Below are positions 26,471 through 38,600 of a stretch of DNA of 64,000 nt, piece after piece; positions within the stretch are counted from its first letter, which is position 1, and every line of letters starts with the position of its first letter. Position numbers and translations under genes: made by a program. The notes beneath the pieces were generated by a model. It was not told the origin of the DNA, made no database searches, and saw nothing but the letters and a program-made list of their open reading frames with translations. The DNA lies in NCBI RefSeq assembly GCF_048128805.1, contig NC_136010.1, forward strand, positions 20,854,980 to 20,918,979, read 5' to 3'. Source of the stretch: Centroberyx gerrardi (Eukaryota; Chordata; Actinopteri; Beryciformes; Berycidae).

Positions 26471-26820
26471 AGTATCTGAGGGTGTATTTTTCCTTTACCC
26501 TCAATACCATTAATTTTGAGACACTGACAGCCTCTGCTGGCCTCTTCACTGCATTTTGAATTGTGTGCTTCTGGGTTGGATTTTGCAGGAAACCTGCTGG
26601 ATTGTTGAAGCACAAAGGGAGATTGCTTACAGCACAAACCAGGAACCATTTGACTTTTCAAGTAAAACAAAACTTGAATCCAGTTCCATCCACTATTTTA
26701 ACTGCATAGTTTGAACTTCACATTAGCTTACCTCATCAGAATGCATATTCACTGTGATTTAACAAGGATTGCTCTGGCTTTTATCCTTCTCCTTGCTCTT
26801 CACACATGCTGGAGGGTGGG

Positions 26821-26843
26821 GAGTGAGAGAGAGAGAGAGAGAG

Positions 26844-26901
<58 letters not shown>

Positions 26902-26995
26902 GGAGAGAGATCAGGAGAGAGAGAGAGGAGAGAGAGAGACAGAGAGAGCGGGAGAGAGATCAGGAGAGAGAGAGAGCAGGAGGGAGAGAGATCAG

Positions 26996-27026
<31 letters not shown>

Positions 27027-27098
27027 AAAGAGAGACAGAGAGAGCAGGAGAGAGATCAGAAGGGAGAGAGAGAGAGAGAGAGTGGTGTGTGTGTTGTG
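26821..27098. repeat. Long polypurine (GA)n tract
   Basis: About 260 bp almost entirely purine on the plus strand. It mixes GAGAGA, GAGATCAGGAGA and AGAAAG units and has (GT)n segments inside and at the end. A higher-order unit containing GAGATCAGGAG recurs at least three times. The 123-codon frame across it is low complexity. The tract could form triplex (H-DNA) structures. Confidence 0.92.
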
Positions 27099-27249
27099 CT
27101 ACTAAGGGAACAAGTGAAAACTAGCTTAGTGCTAGTTTGAAGCTCACCACCTGTTTTGTCTGTGAAGCTGACCAATGTAACAGCTTAAAGTATCAACCCC
27201 AAGTACTACATCAATTGTACATCCAAAATCCAGCAATCAATTTCATCAA

Positions 27250-27285
27250 GGGGTGGGGTGGGGTGGGGTGGGGTTGGGGGGGGGG
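27250..27285 (+). repeat. (GGGGT)n G-rich tract, G-quadruplex prone
   Basis: Six GGGG-or-longer runs separated by one or two T, ending in ten or more G. This satisfies the usual G-quadruplex pattern on the plus strand. Confidence 0.85.
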
Positions 27286-27287
27286 CG

Positions 27288-27332
27288 CTGGAGTGACATT
27301 CAAGTTCCCCTTGAACTTGAATGTCGCTCCAG
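27288..27332. repeat. Near-perfect inverted repeat (hairpin)
   Basis: Two 20-base arms (27288-27307 and 27313-27332) are reverse complements except for one T-to-C difference, which gives a G:U wobble in RNA. They are separated by a 5-base loop. The hairpin begins two bases after the G-tract. Confidence 0.9.
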
Positions 27333-27399
27333 TTGTTTTTGCAGGGCAAGAGGAGGGATTCTGGTTCTGGTTGATGTACAGGTTAAAGAATAAAAGAAG

Positions 27400-28610
27400 A
27401 TGAAAGATGAAAAGAATAGTTAGTTGATGAGAGTGTGGTGCTCAATGTTCAGTCTGGCTACTGAAAGTGGTGACCCTAAAAAAAATGTCTGTAAAATATC
27501 TGAAGAAAGCAGAGATGGGGCTAAAGGAAACATCCATTGTGTATAAAACTGTGTCCTTGTCACATAACTGTATTCTATAGGAAACCAAGTCCAAACTGCG
27601 TGGCTAACCACATTCCACAAATTTGGAGTAAATGGTGTACTGAAACCAGCAAATTAGCTGTGAATGTTCAGTGTGGAAATGGGCTGATAAAGCATAGAGA
27701 TATTATGCTAATCTTACTTCAGATAGAATTGGCTATAAAAATCCCAGGAAGAGAATGGCTGTTGTCAGACAGCAGTGCAGAGTGTGAGTCAGTAGATTTA
27801 TACCACTGAGTTTGACACGGCTCAGCTGAATGCTTCTGAAGCCTTTTCTATTGGGATGGATCACTCTTCATCTAAGACATCTGACACAGGCCATATTTCA
27901 GCTTAATAATTGAATACGCCTCTTGTTGTATATCTATTGCATTTTTACACATTCTCGTTGCATCATATATATTTATATGAGAGTGTATTTCTTCAGTTGT
28001 TTAGTTCTCATCAGGCAAATTCTTTTTTTTCTAATCTAACACTTTCTTTTGCTTTAAAATTCAAAATCACATGTGGCTTTTGGTAACGCTTTTGGTCTTT
28101 CATGCCAATTGAATCAAGGAAACATTTTCAGAGTAACATAATTTATAATTTTGTCTTGGTGTGTTGGATGTAGGCCAAGTTGACTAAAGAAGGGGTGAAA
28201 AAAGATAGGTTAGCACAACAAGCAGTGTGATGAGATGAACTCCACCTCCAAACAAGGACAATGGCTGTTTTGTATTCATGCGATTGCATTCATTCATTTA
28301 TTTGTCCTTATTTATCTACAGATTCTTGCAATACAAGATTGGAGGGGGAATCCACCCTGAATAAATAACATCCCCATGAGGAGGGAGCGCTTTATGCTGA
28401 TACCATCTTCTTTCATTCCAAGTGAGCCCACTGGAGACTTAAGTAAAATAAATCAGTGTTAGGCCTGTGGAGTGGTAGAGTGTATGCTGCAGACTGTAAA
28501 GTATTAGTGCTGAGATGTGTTAGCCTAACTTTCTGATTTGATTGGTTTGTTTTTTCAGCTTCTGTGACAAATATGAAATGAGTCATTAGACAAGACTTAC
28601 ATTTACATAG
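27400..28610. other. Noncoding intergenic DNA between fam43b and mul1, part 2
   Basis: AT-rich with short open frames only. I recognise nothing here. Confidence 0.5.
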
Positions 28611-28612
28611 GG

Positions 28613-28998
28613 AGAGGGGTGTAGTGGGGTGGGGGGACTTTCAAGGGACCCCACGCCCAGGAATGTAGTGGAGGGTAGCCTAAACCCACCTAAATCTAGT
28701 TTAACCACCTTTTTTATATGTGCAATAGAATTTACTTACCTTTTTAATCAGACAAATGTTTACAACGTAAATAGCTCAGTATTGTCAGTAGTATCAAACT
28801 GATGTACTGTAAGCTATATAAGAATAGGGCTTTTTAAGCCAAAAAAACAATACCCACCTTTTTATTTACCACTACATCAACTCCCAAGCTGGAGGGGGCC
28901 ATTCAGAGAGAAGGTGACTGTATTGAGTTACATGAGTTGGGTGGGGGCCAAGGCTGACATCTTATCAGGGGACCCAGAGTTTCAAGCCGCACCCCTGA
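28613..28998. mobile_element. Possible non-autonomous DNA element
   Basis: The left end GAGGGGTGTAG and the right end, read in reverse CAGGGGTGCGG, form short imperfect inverted repeats. The right part resembles a fish interspersed repeat in my memory. No target-site duplication was recognised. Confidence 0.3.
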
Positions 28999-29387
28999 CA
29001 ATAAGCAACTGTCATAGTGCTGTGATACAAAATGAAGATTGACATAGTAAGTGGTAGTAAGTAGACCTCCCTACCATAAATGATTGTATACCGACATCTT
29101 CTGGTACAGAAGAAAATTGCAGTTAAGTGATCTTATTTTGAAGGACTTATCTTGAAGTGGGGGAACCCGAAACTGTTGTTAAACCTAACGTTACTTTCTG
29201 TGAAGATAAGGGTGAGTAAGGGTAGTCAAAACCTTTGAGGCTGTAGTGAACAAACTATTACCAATTGCAATGCTTTTTACGTGCAGTTATTTAGTAATAA
29301 GCTCATCACCTTCAACAACTGCTTTAGATTAGGTTGTGAAACTGCTAGCTAACGCTAACGTCACTGCAGACCAGCAGCTAGCTAACT

Positions 29388-29408
29388 TAGCTAGCTAGCT
29401 AGCTAGCC
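29388..29408. repeat. (TAGC)n tetranucleotide repeat
   Basis: About five TAGC/CTAG units, with further GCTAGC-like words nearby. Confidence 0.85.
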
Positions 29409-30027
29409 CAAAGGAAGCTTTAGCTAGTAACGCTACTACCAATGTAACGTTACTTTTCTGGCTAAGTCATTGCATTACACTATGCTTAATTTCAAATAAC
29501 ATTACGAAGACAAACATTTAACGCTATACTGAATTGTCGCTGTCCAAGAAAAGTCAGTGTCACCAAGCTAAACAGGGAGCTTTGTTTTGATACAGGTTAT
29601 CTTATGTTTCAGTAATTTTGCATATTCCTAACGTTGGTGGTGAATGACCTTCATAACACTAACACTAGCCATCAACGAAATGCTGTTTATTTTTGTCAAT
29701 GCGGTATGTTTAGGGTGTCGAAACCAGCCGCTTTGGAGGGTAACGTTAACCAAATCAACAGCTGTTTGGAAGCTCATCTCTTTCCTAAAAATTAAATTTA
29801 GCTGGTACAAAATGGCAATATATTGAACCCGCTAGCCAGTTCAACACCCTGAGCCCATTTACAGCCTGTGTACAGTCGTTTTGAGTTGTCAAGCCTGTAT
29901 TGGTAAAAAAACAAAACTGTGTAGAGCAGCATTCATTTGACTTGTGACATTTGTTACACCTATGGTCTCTGTCACAACAGTATTGGATGCTGCAGATCAA
30001 TCACAAGATCTCACAAGATCACACAGG

Positions 30028-31627
30028 ATGGATTCCGGTGGGAAACCCTCAACAGCCCAAGTGGTGGCTTTAGCTACCAGCTCAGTCCTGACTGCAGTCT
30101 TCTATTCAGTTTACAGGAGGAGGGCTACAACAGTTGCCAGATTAAAGGTCAACCACGCCACAGACACTCCATCAGTCATGAGAATGTCAGCATAATGTGT
30201 ATATTTGTTGTTGCAGATGTGCTCAACCAGATATGTTTCAGTTGTTGATCTCAGATGTTGGTTTCCACAGGAAGCCAAAAAAGTATCCATTGACCAGGAT
30301 CTGAAAAACATCCTGTCTGAAACTCCTGGAAGATGTGTCCCATATGCTGTGATAGAAGGTGTGTTGGACCAATTTGGAGCCTAAATCACTGTGAATACTG
30401 TGCTGTGGTCTGTATTGTTGTATAGTACACAAATTAATTCTATGATGCAATCTACAGTATAGCCTAAATGGTACGAGCTAACCTAGACTATTTTAGCTTG
30501 TCATTACGTTCACGATGACTGAAAATTGTCATGGACAGTTTTGACAGTGTGACACAATGTCTTATTTACTACCCTCTGCAGGTGTAGTGAGATCTGTGAA
30601 GGAGACTCTGAACAGCCAGTTTGTTGACAATTGCAAAGGCGTTATTGAAAGGCTGACTCTGAAGGAGAAGAAGATGGTGTGGAATCGCACAACTCATCTC
30701 TGGTAAGTAGGAGGTTATAATGTAATGCTGAAATTATATTAAAAATGGCTCATGTACAGTCAGTAGGCATGAAGGGTGACTGCTTATCCTTATTCTGTAA
30801 GTAAGGCTTCCTTGACTGTGTAGCTATTCTGTGCTGGTGTGTTGAAATGACAGACATGACAGTCTAACAGTAACAATTGTATGATTTTTATAAACAGGAA
30901 TGACACAGAGAAGGTCATCCACCAGCGCACCAACACAGTTCCATTTGACCTTGTGGCCCATGATGATGCTATTACAGCCACGGTGCGAGTTATACGTCCG
31001 CTAGACTCTGCAGAGTTGGACCTGGAAACCACCTATGAGAACTTCCACCCCACAGTCCAGTCCCTGTCCAACGTTATCGGCCACTTCATCAGCGGGGAGC
31101 GGCCCAAGGGCATCCACGAGACTGAGGAGATGCTGCGGCTGGGAGAGAGTGTCACAGGTGTTGGAGAGCTGGTCCTGGACAACAGCCTGGTCAAGCTCCA
31201 ACCTCCAAAGCAGGGCTTCCGTTACTTTCTCAGCCGGCTGGACTACGAGTCTCTGCTGAGGAAGCAGGAGAACGCCGTCAGAATATGGAGGGTTCTGACT
31301 GTAGTCTTTGGCGTTGCTGCCTGTTCCGCACTCCTGTTCATCCTGTGGAAGCGGTATGTGCATCACAGACAGAGGAAGAAGGAGAGGAGCATCCTGGAGG
31401 ATTTCAAGGAGCAGCAGAGGAAGCGCATGCGTGAACTCAACGTAGAGGAGGGCACTGTGCCCCCTAGCGCCTGCACCGTCTGCCTGAGCCGGGAACGGTC
31501 CTGTGTTTTTCTAGAGTGTGGCCATGTGTGTGCCTGTGCCCAGTGCTATCGGGCGCTGCCAGAGCCAAAGAAATGCCCCATCTGCAGGGCAACTATAGAC
31601 AGGGTGGTGCCACTTTACAACAGCTAA
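30028..31627 (+). CDS. mul1: MUL1, mitochondrial E3 ubiquitin/SUMO ligase (4 exons)
   Basis: Exons 30028-30147, 30271-30358, 30582-30702 and 30898-31627 join in frame with GT-AG introns to exactly 352 codons, the length of human MUL1. The ATG begins MDSGGKPSTAQ. Features in order: transmembrane segment at about residues 10-29; the GIDE/BAM intermembrane-space domain at about 70-230, with MVWNRTTHLW, HQRTNTVPFDL and GHFISGERPKG; a second transmembrane segment at about 239-260; and a cytosolic C3HC4 RING at about 302-339. RING ligands seen are C302, C305, C317, H319, C323, C326, C336 and C339. H319 falls at the position used for the inactive human mutant. MUL1 sits in the outer mitochondrial membrane and is known to act on mitofusin and DRP1. 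Every expected residue is present, so the gene looks functional. The a/b paralogue assignment in fish cannot be settled here. Confidence 0.97.
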
Positions 31628-32563
31628 TGTAGAAATCATTGGAAATGCAATGTTTGATTGGACATACTGTATATCACATAGGATATCTACTCAATATCTC
31701 TACAATCATGGTAAACTTGGAAAGACATGCGATTTAAAATTGTGTGTTTACTTAAGTCATTTCCCCCCCCATGTAAATCAGCTAGAGAGGGAAAATATTC
31801 TTAGAGGGAGAGGGAAACTTTCTTAGACGCAGACAAATATTGATCATGGAAATATTGCCCTTACTCTTGGATTGTTGTTTGAATTTGATTTGCAAACAGT
31901 ATACAGTCTGCCTACTGTGCTCTCTGCCTTTTTATGTCCTTGTTGCAATTTTGTTCACTTTGTCTCTTATTTTGGGCTTTAACTTTCATATGGTCATGTG
32001 GTTAATTCAAGGTTGTGTTGTGGTGGAGGAAAAAATTAAAAGAAGTGTAGAAGAAGAGGAAAAAAGCTTAAACCAAGGATGCACTGTACAAGCCACTGTC
32101 TGGTAGTTTCGTTGTTCTGGAGAGAGAGAGAACTGAGTCTGTCTTGTTCTTTTTGTGCCTGCTATTGGGGAAATGGGGAGCAGGTGTTCAGGCTCTCCCA
32201 GGTCCCTGGACTGACAGCCGCAGCAGACGGAGCAAAAGGCAACACAGGTCGAACTCAATGAAGAATAGTACGCTGGAGCAACCCCTGGCCCACCACAGTC
32301 ATTGATTGTTGGGTTTAGAAACTGCTGATTTTTGTTATCGTAATGTGGCCTCTTTTCTAAATGTTTCTTTAATAGCCTGCCTGTCAAGTGGGCTGGTAAA
32401 TCTATTCATTACCTGGGACATAGGCTAAATGTTGAAACCTCTACTGCCTCTTTCCCACTGAAACCTCATTAAAGACAACTGGAATGTAGGTCAGTTTCTG
32501 GAGAAAAAAAAAAACTGAATCACTGAATTACTTTGAGAAATAATGTCAAAGTCACTTTGTGTA

Positions 32564-32569
32564 AATAAA
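32564..32569 (+). terminator. mul1: Candidate mul1 poly(A) signal
   Basis: AATAAA about 940 bp after the stop codon. An ATTAAA at about 32468-32473 is an alternative. The sequence between the stop and here is AT-rich 3' UTR-like. Confidence 0.5.
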
Positions 32570-32599
32570 GACAACAAGATAAAACCAGTAACGGATACC

Positions 32600-34200
32600 G
32601 TAGTGTTCACTCGCTAGAGGATGGAGACTACTGCTGCCAGGAGAGGGGGATGTTTGCCTCCAAGACATACAATGGGAAACAGGGTCATTCTTCTTTAGAC
32701 AAAGTTGGACAGTTCTCATTTCTAGTACGATTTGAGTGAAGGTTTAATTCATTAATTGGTACTTGGCAAAGAGGTACCTATATTGCAAGTTCCCCTTTAA
32801 ACTTGTAATTTATAGTTATGGTCATTGACAAAGGCTGAATAATGCAGTATTTGAAGTTGTGAAGTTTACCATGCTATATTAGGCAAACAAAGCAACTACA
32901 CAACAGTTGACTGCATTTCATTTTGAGGCAACTACAAATGGATTAAAAATCTATCTGCCTTTAGCTTACTACCACAATAGCACAATGTAGGCCTAATGGT
33001 ATTTTTGTAGAAAATGCAGTATGGTATACAAGTTTGGTCATGACCAGAAAAACAAATGTTATCCTCAATGTATGTTAAAATGGTAGATGTGAGTGTTGAT
33101 ATGAGTTACTTATCAAAGTTAGAAACAATTATGAAAAGGTGGATGGCTGTGTGCAAGTTGGCTCGGTGATGAATAGACTAAGCTACTTGAAGTAGGGCTT
33201 TTGCTTTTTGCATAGCTCTCATTTTGCATTGCAAACTATTTTGCATCTCTGCATGTTTTTGTAAAACAGTACTATAGCCTGATTTGTATGTTGTAATACC
33301 ATTTTTAATCTGAGTGAACTTTGGTTGTATAATATGGAACCATATTTCATTCGTCCTGGAGAAACAATTGGCAGGTGTTCTCATTATAACTAGATCTTGT
33401 CTAGTTGAGATCTTTTCTCATTAAGAGAACTGGATCACAAGGTTGAAGTCTCTAATTTGTTGCTTCTTATTCATGAGTTAAGGGAAACCTATATCTTTTT
33501 CCGCCCATATGTGAAATAACACTGTACAACACGTAGGCTATAACTAGAAGGTGATATTTTCAACAAATTCTTTATAACCTGGCCCAAAGAGATTTTGACC
33601 CAGAAACAGCGGTCCACTATCTTTACACAGAGCATTCATACTGGGTTATTGGTGGGTCTGACCTGGGCTGGGGTTGATTTCTGTGTAAAGATGTCAAGCT
33701 GGGGAAAGGGCGTTTAAAATAACCCAGAGAAAAGCAGGAGAAAACTCAGACCTGACCCGGTATATTTTCTGTAGAAAGTAAAGCTGGAGAAGTTCTTGTA
33801 CAAATGTCATAGTAACCATGGTAACCATCTGTTCCATAAGTGTTCCATCACCTGTGCGTGTGCATGGAAGTTGGGCTATCGGTGGGAATTGCCATCTAGT
33901 CAATTGCCATCTAGCACTTGGGGTGACGGAGAACTGCAAAAAATCAAAGCTAGGTTAATGCAGACTTTGTTTCAATTCAAGCTGTTAGAAAGAGGGTATC
34001 TTTTTACCCAAAGGTACCAGATGCCTGCTAAAAAAGACGCTGGGGGTTGCCAGATAACATCATATTCTAATTTGCATATCCATATTTGCTACAGTCCCCG
34101 TTCCTAGCAGAGGGAGGGATGCTAGTCTGTGTATGGGAAGTGTTGTGATCATCAGACCTTTGGATTAGACAAGCAAGTAGTGCAAATCGTAAACAGCTGT
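32600..34200. other. Intergenic DNA downstream of mul1
   Basis: No gene recognised. It contains a palindromic RFX X-box-like site (listed separately). A mammalian-style camk2n1 gene would be expected somewhere from here to about 44400, but I find no frame encoding its conserved residues. Confidence 0.5.
33812..33825. promoter_or_regulatory. RFX X-box-like palindrome
   Basis: GTAACCATGGTAAC fits the RFX X-box consensus GTHNYYATRRNAAC at every position. It lies about 2.2 kb downstream of mul1, far from any recognised promoter. Confidence 0.45.
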
Positions 34201-34204
34201 CCTT

Positions 34205-34249
34205 AATGTGTTGACTCCCATTTGTTGCCATATGGGAGTCAACCACATT
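34205..34249. repeat. Inverted repeat (17-bp stem, 10-base loop)
   Basis: Arms 34205-34221 and 34232-34249 are reverse complements apart from one extra base in the right arm. The stem is shorter than a typical pre-miRNA. Confidence 0.85.
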
Positions 34250-34509
34250 TACATTATTCTCCAAGGTTGGAAAAATTTGTTACAGTCGTTGCTAGTCAAA
34301 AATAAAATTTTGAAAAGTCACTAAACCCAAGTTGGCAACAGTGTTTATACCATGACGCGGCTTAGCCAAGGTTGAGAAACACAAAGTCAAAGCAAGACTA
34401 CCATGTCTTGTTAAGGAATTATTAGATATACAGTATTATTAGTAGTACATTTTTCCACAGCTGAGCTGGTATGGATAACATTAACTTTGTGCATCATGCA
34501 TAAAACCCC

Positions 34510-35690
34510 TGGATAGTCAGCGTTTGGCAGTGATGCACATGCAGCGGCTGCACACACATCCTCCACAGTTATGCCCTGTACCCCATGATGTAGATAGACT
34601 CCTAGTAGTGTGCACTCTCAGTCCCTTCAGAGGATTTTTCCCAGGCAGAGTGTAGGCCAAAGCAGTAGCTTTAACTATCCAGCAAGATAACCTTTCTTTG
34701 GATAAAGCCTTACCTAATGCCCTCATACCATAACACACAAATAAGTGATCTGAACGCTGCATGGTCATGCCACATAGACAGAGAGCTCATGCACCAGGCA
34801 CAATCTGTAAAGACTTCTCTTCATCAGACCTGAACGGAGGAGGTGGAAAGGCTATTAAGAATACACCCATAGACCGTTGCGTTAATATTCAGTGGGTAAG
34901 CAGGATTTGGGTGTAAACTAATCCTTTGCTTGCCCACCGAAAAAATCAAGCACGACTGATACACAGATAAGGCAGCCAGATCACCCACTCTTTTTGCCAA
35001 TGCCAGGGCCAGCAACAATACTGCTTTAAGTGACAGGTATTTCAACTCTACGTCATCTATTAGTTTGAATGGAGCGCATGCAGGTGCATCCAGCACAACA
35101 ACCAAATCCCATCTCAGGAACAAACAACGGGTTGACAGCCGCCTACACCAGGCACCCTTCATAAAACAAAAAGAGAGCAGGTGGGCTCCAACTGGTTCCC
35201 TCTATGGCCACATGAAAAGCTGATATCACAGAGAAGTATACTTTAAATGTTGAGGGAGAAAGCTGCTAAAGGCCATAATTCAATATGCGTTCCCTTTTGA
35301 GAGCCAAGCAGTCAGTTTCCACTTTGGGGACGGGTGGAATATTTCCTCCTCTGCTTGAGACAGGAGGTCTGTGTGTAATGGGAACATCCAGGGTGTCCCC
35401 CTCAACATTAAGCCCATGTCTGCAAACCATGTTTTGCGAGGGCCAATATGGGGCTCCTGGAATGAGTTACAGCTTGTCCTCAATCACTTGGTCCAACACT
35501 TGTTGGATCAGAGGAATCTGGGGAGAAAGTGTACAGATACTCTCTGGTCCAACGGGGACCGAATGCATTGTGACCCACGGGAGGGTCTTTGTCCTCTTGG
35601 GTTGAATATGACAGGGGGACAGTGCATTGCATGCTGCGATGCAAAGACATGCGTATCTGCATATCGGGCATCGATGTCAGCTTGTTAGCT
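34510..35690 (-). mobile_element. Decayed DIRS-like retrotransposon (RT/RNase H end plus tyrosine recombinase)
   Basis: Minus-strand frames resemble fish DIRS-type elements. 35671-35280, in two registers, encodes the end of the polyprotein, with WFADMGLMLRGTPW and LLSQAEEEIFHP. 35162-34824 encodes the recombinase core, with LKAVLLLALALAKRVGDL, which includes a conserved Arg. 34768-34517 continues with SDHLFVCYG and the H-x-x-R type motif HTTRS. The pieces are split by at least two frame changes, and the 5' part and terminal repeats were not found, so it is a dead relic. Its orientation matches vwa5b1 and opposes mul1. Confidence 0.82.
34517..35162 (-). pseudogene. Tyrosine recombinase remnant of the DIRS-like element
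   Basis: Two blocks in different registers, interrupted near 34770-34823. The block around the conserved Arg (AKRVGDL) and the block with HTTR are recognisable, but the final catalytic Tyr region is not, so it is presumably inactive. DIRS-type elements use this enzyme in place of a DDE integrase. Confidence 0.78.
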
Positions 35691-35699
35691 ATCTAATAG

Positions 35700-38600
35700 C
35701 TTCTGGTCAGCCAACCATCACTGTCTTGTAAATACATCTGATTTATACACTAGCAAATGTATCTAGGCCATAGTAGTCGTGTTAATTTGATAAATTAGCC
35801 TGCTGGCTATAGGGAGCTAACAATGCCAAAAACTATCTCTGTTGGTTAACTGAGCTGATGTTCTCTTTGGAGTAGAGACTATGGATAACATTTTGACCTA
35901 CACCCACATCACAATCTTTTTCAGGTATCTCTCACAGCGTGGTTGTAATATATTTAGCCATTATTTGTGCATATTGGTTGCTAGGACTGATGCAACTGCA
36001 AAGCCGATCTCCTGAAATTTCGTGAAATGAGCATGATGGCTTAAAATGCAAATACATGCTCCGTGCACAAAAAGGATTGGTGGATGGGTGTAAACATTTG
36101 CCTTCAAGTCCAACAACCCGGGTTTGATTACCAGCTCTAGAAGATTTCTACTGTGAGTTTAAGTTTTAGCTAGTTTTTCTTATTTAACCATGACCAAAAC
36201 TTTTCCCTATAACAAATTGTTTTAGTTGCCTAAAAGCCTAACCCTGAGCTTAAATAAACCGTTAGCTAACCATTTCACGTGATGAACAGGTGAACATGGC
36301 CGTCCAATTTGTGCTATTGTCACATAATCCAATTCATGGTGGAGGAATGTAATCTTCACACAATTTGTGTCCACAACACATTGTCTGTTTCAGATTTCAT
36401 GCTCATTTCACGCAATATTGTGAGACTAGGTTGCTATAATGAAGGGAAAAGATGTGATCAAGAGGGGAAGGTATCATAAGGACATTATCCATTAGCGCTG
36501 AAGCTCATAACTTTTCAGTTTTGTTGTATACTAAATACTAAGTGGTTAACACAAGCCAGACACATATGGTGACGTAAACATCTAGTTTCCCACATTCTTT
36601 TTGGAGAGTTTCATATATTTGTAGTGCAGAATGGACACAGCAGCTATAATATTTACAAAATTGGACTTAGAAAATTGGAGGATGTTGACGTTAGCTTCTG
36701 TTATTTTGTCTTTTTAACGTCAGAACTTTACAACAGCTCGTTAGCATTTTGTGACTCGTTTTTTATGGTTGTGCAGTTGTCTCACAACAGAAATGACTTC
36801 TTATACATTTCACTGAAACTCGGAAGTGATCAGATGAAGCTGGGTGACTGAAAGGGCACACTGTTTTTAATCATATGGGCCTCTTGCATGGATGTACAGT
36901 ATGCCAACCCCTTCCCTTACTCACCCTCACATCACGTACCTACTCAGTTCATATGTATGGGTGGCCTATTACCTGAACAAAAAATCTAAATCTACTCTTC
37001 TGGTGAGCTGGCAGTGAAAATACTCCCTCACTGACACAAGTAGTCACATAATCACTGTGAGTGTCTCCAATTCTTTTCTGCAGCTGACATTGAATGTGAC
37101 AGGATAGAAGATGTGCTGAACCACAAAACAGAAAAGGCACCAGATGGTCTCTAAGATGAATAGGCGAGGCATGCACTAAATACACTTAGTAAAGTCCAGA
37201 GCACATGCCTTTCTTCACTGTTCAGTCAGTGGTGCACTTCTCACTGCTGCTGGACTGGAAACAGGAACGTGAATTTAGGAAAATGCCTTTTGGTTCAAGA
37301 ATGGTGCAGTACAGAATATAATAGATCCATTTCAATGAAATCATATTGAATGAAAAATTCTACAGTAAAAATTGAAGGACGGCTTTTTTTATTAGAGTCG
37401 CTGAGCACTCCGTCCTTGTAACAATTCAGTAAGTATGGATATTCAATTTACAGTGAAGAAAGATTGAACAAATTGAACTGTTTATTGCTGCTACAAACTG
37501 CCTGCAATCATCACTTGAAAATATCCATCACAAGGAATATTTTACTGTAATGTATTTTGAATGTCACGTTTGTCTAAGAGCTATTTATCAACATTTGACC
37601 TTATGAAATACTACATTTCCAATCTATCCAATCAATGTACCAATGACTTTTGTGACTGACCTGACCTCAACAATCAATGTGTTGCATCTGCTCACTGAAT
37701 AGAGCCACTATACAGCATCTGGAATGCAAGCCTAATACAAAAGTGCATAAATTGTCTTTTCCTTTTTTTCATTTTCTCAGCAATCCAGCCATACAAATGA
37801 ATTGATCTAATAAACTGTAGGCAATTGTTTGTTTTTAGGCAAAGGGCAGGGGATAAAAAGTTGATGTCAAGAATGTCATTGTTTTTAGAGAAGGGTAGTG
37901 GGTCGTTCCCTCACTTTTAACATTTTTTTATTCAGACAGTTGGAAAGCAAAGATGGAGTAGAAGAAGTAGAAGAAGAGGAAGTAGAAGAGAGGCGCATGC
38001 TCCAGTAGGATTCAATTTTAGGGCAGCAGGGCCACATGTGGCTCCAGAGGGGGCACATTTAACCGCTCTGTATTATTCAAATGATCCCGTTTAATGATCC
38101 CATATTATTCCAGAAAACCTCAGGTGTATTATTTAACATTACACTGGTACCTTGGCAGGTGTATTCAGAGGCTAGTCCACGGATATCTGTTTTTCGGGAG
38201 CGTACTATAGCCGGTCGGTCTCTCTAGCAACCTACTGCTATAGGAGTGTATAAGCAGAAAGAACATTAGAGACTCCTCTCAGCTTGACCCATTTATGACA
38301 ATGAAAGCCACATCATTGCCACTTTGGAGGCTTATAACTGACCCCGAGTTCTCCATACTGTACTTTACATCCTTGCTGCTCTTTCTCTCCGTTCATGTCC
38401 CATTATTTCTACCGATCCATCACTGAAAGCTGTTTACCTGTATGACTGCTTAACATTTTCATTCAGATGTACGTCAATTTCACTTGTCAGAGGCTTCCAT
38501 TATGTTGCTGTGGTATTAGCCTCAAACCTTTGTTACAAGATGTTATTCTGACTGATAAAAAGTGTTCCCAGAAATCAAGCAATGATACCAAAAGATCTCA

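Noticed and set aside
26769..27140. 123-codon Arg/Glu-rich frame
   Set aside because: Entirely a translation of the polypurine tract.
36100..36145. Possible tRNA gene or SINE (B-box-like GGTTTGATTACC)
   Set aside because: No A-box, acceptor stem or clear ends could be found; at best a very old SINE fragment.
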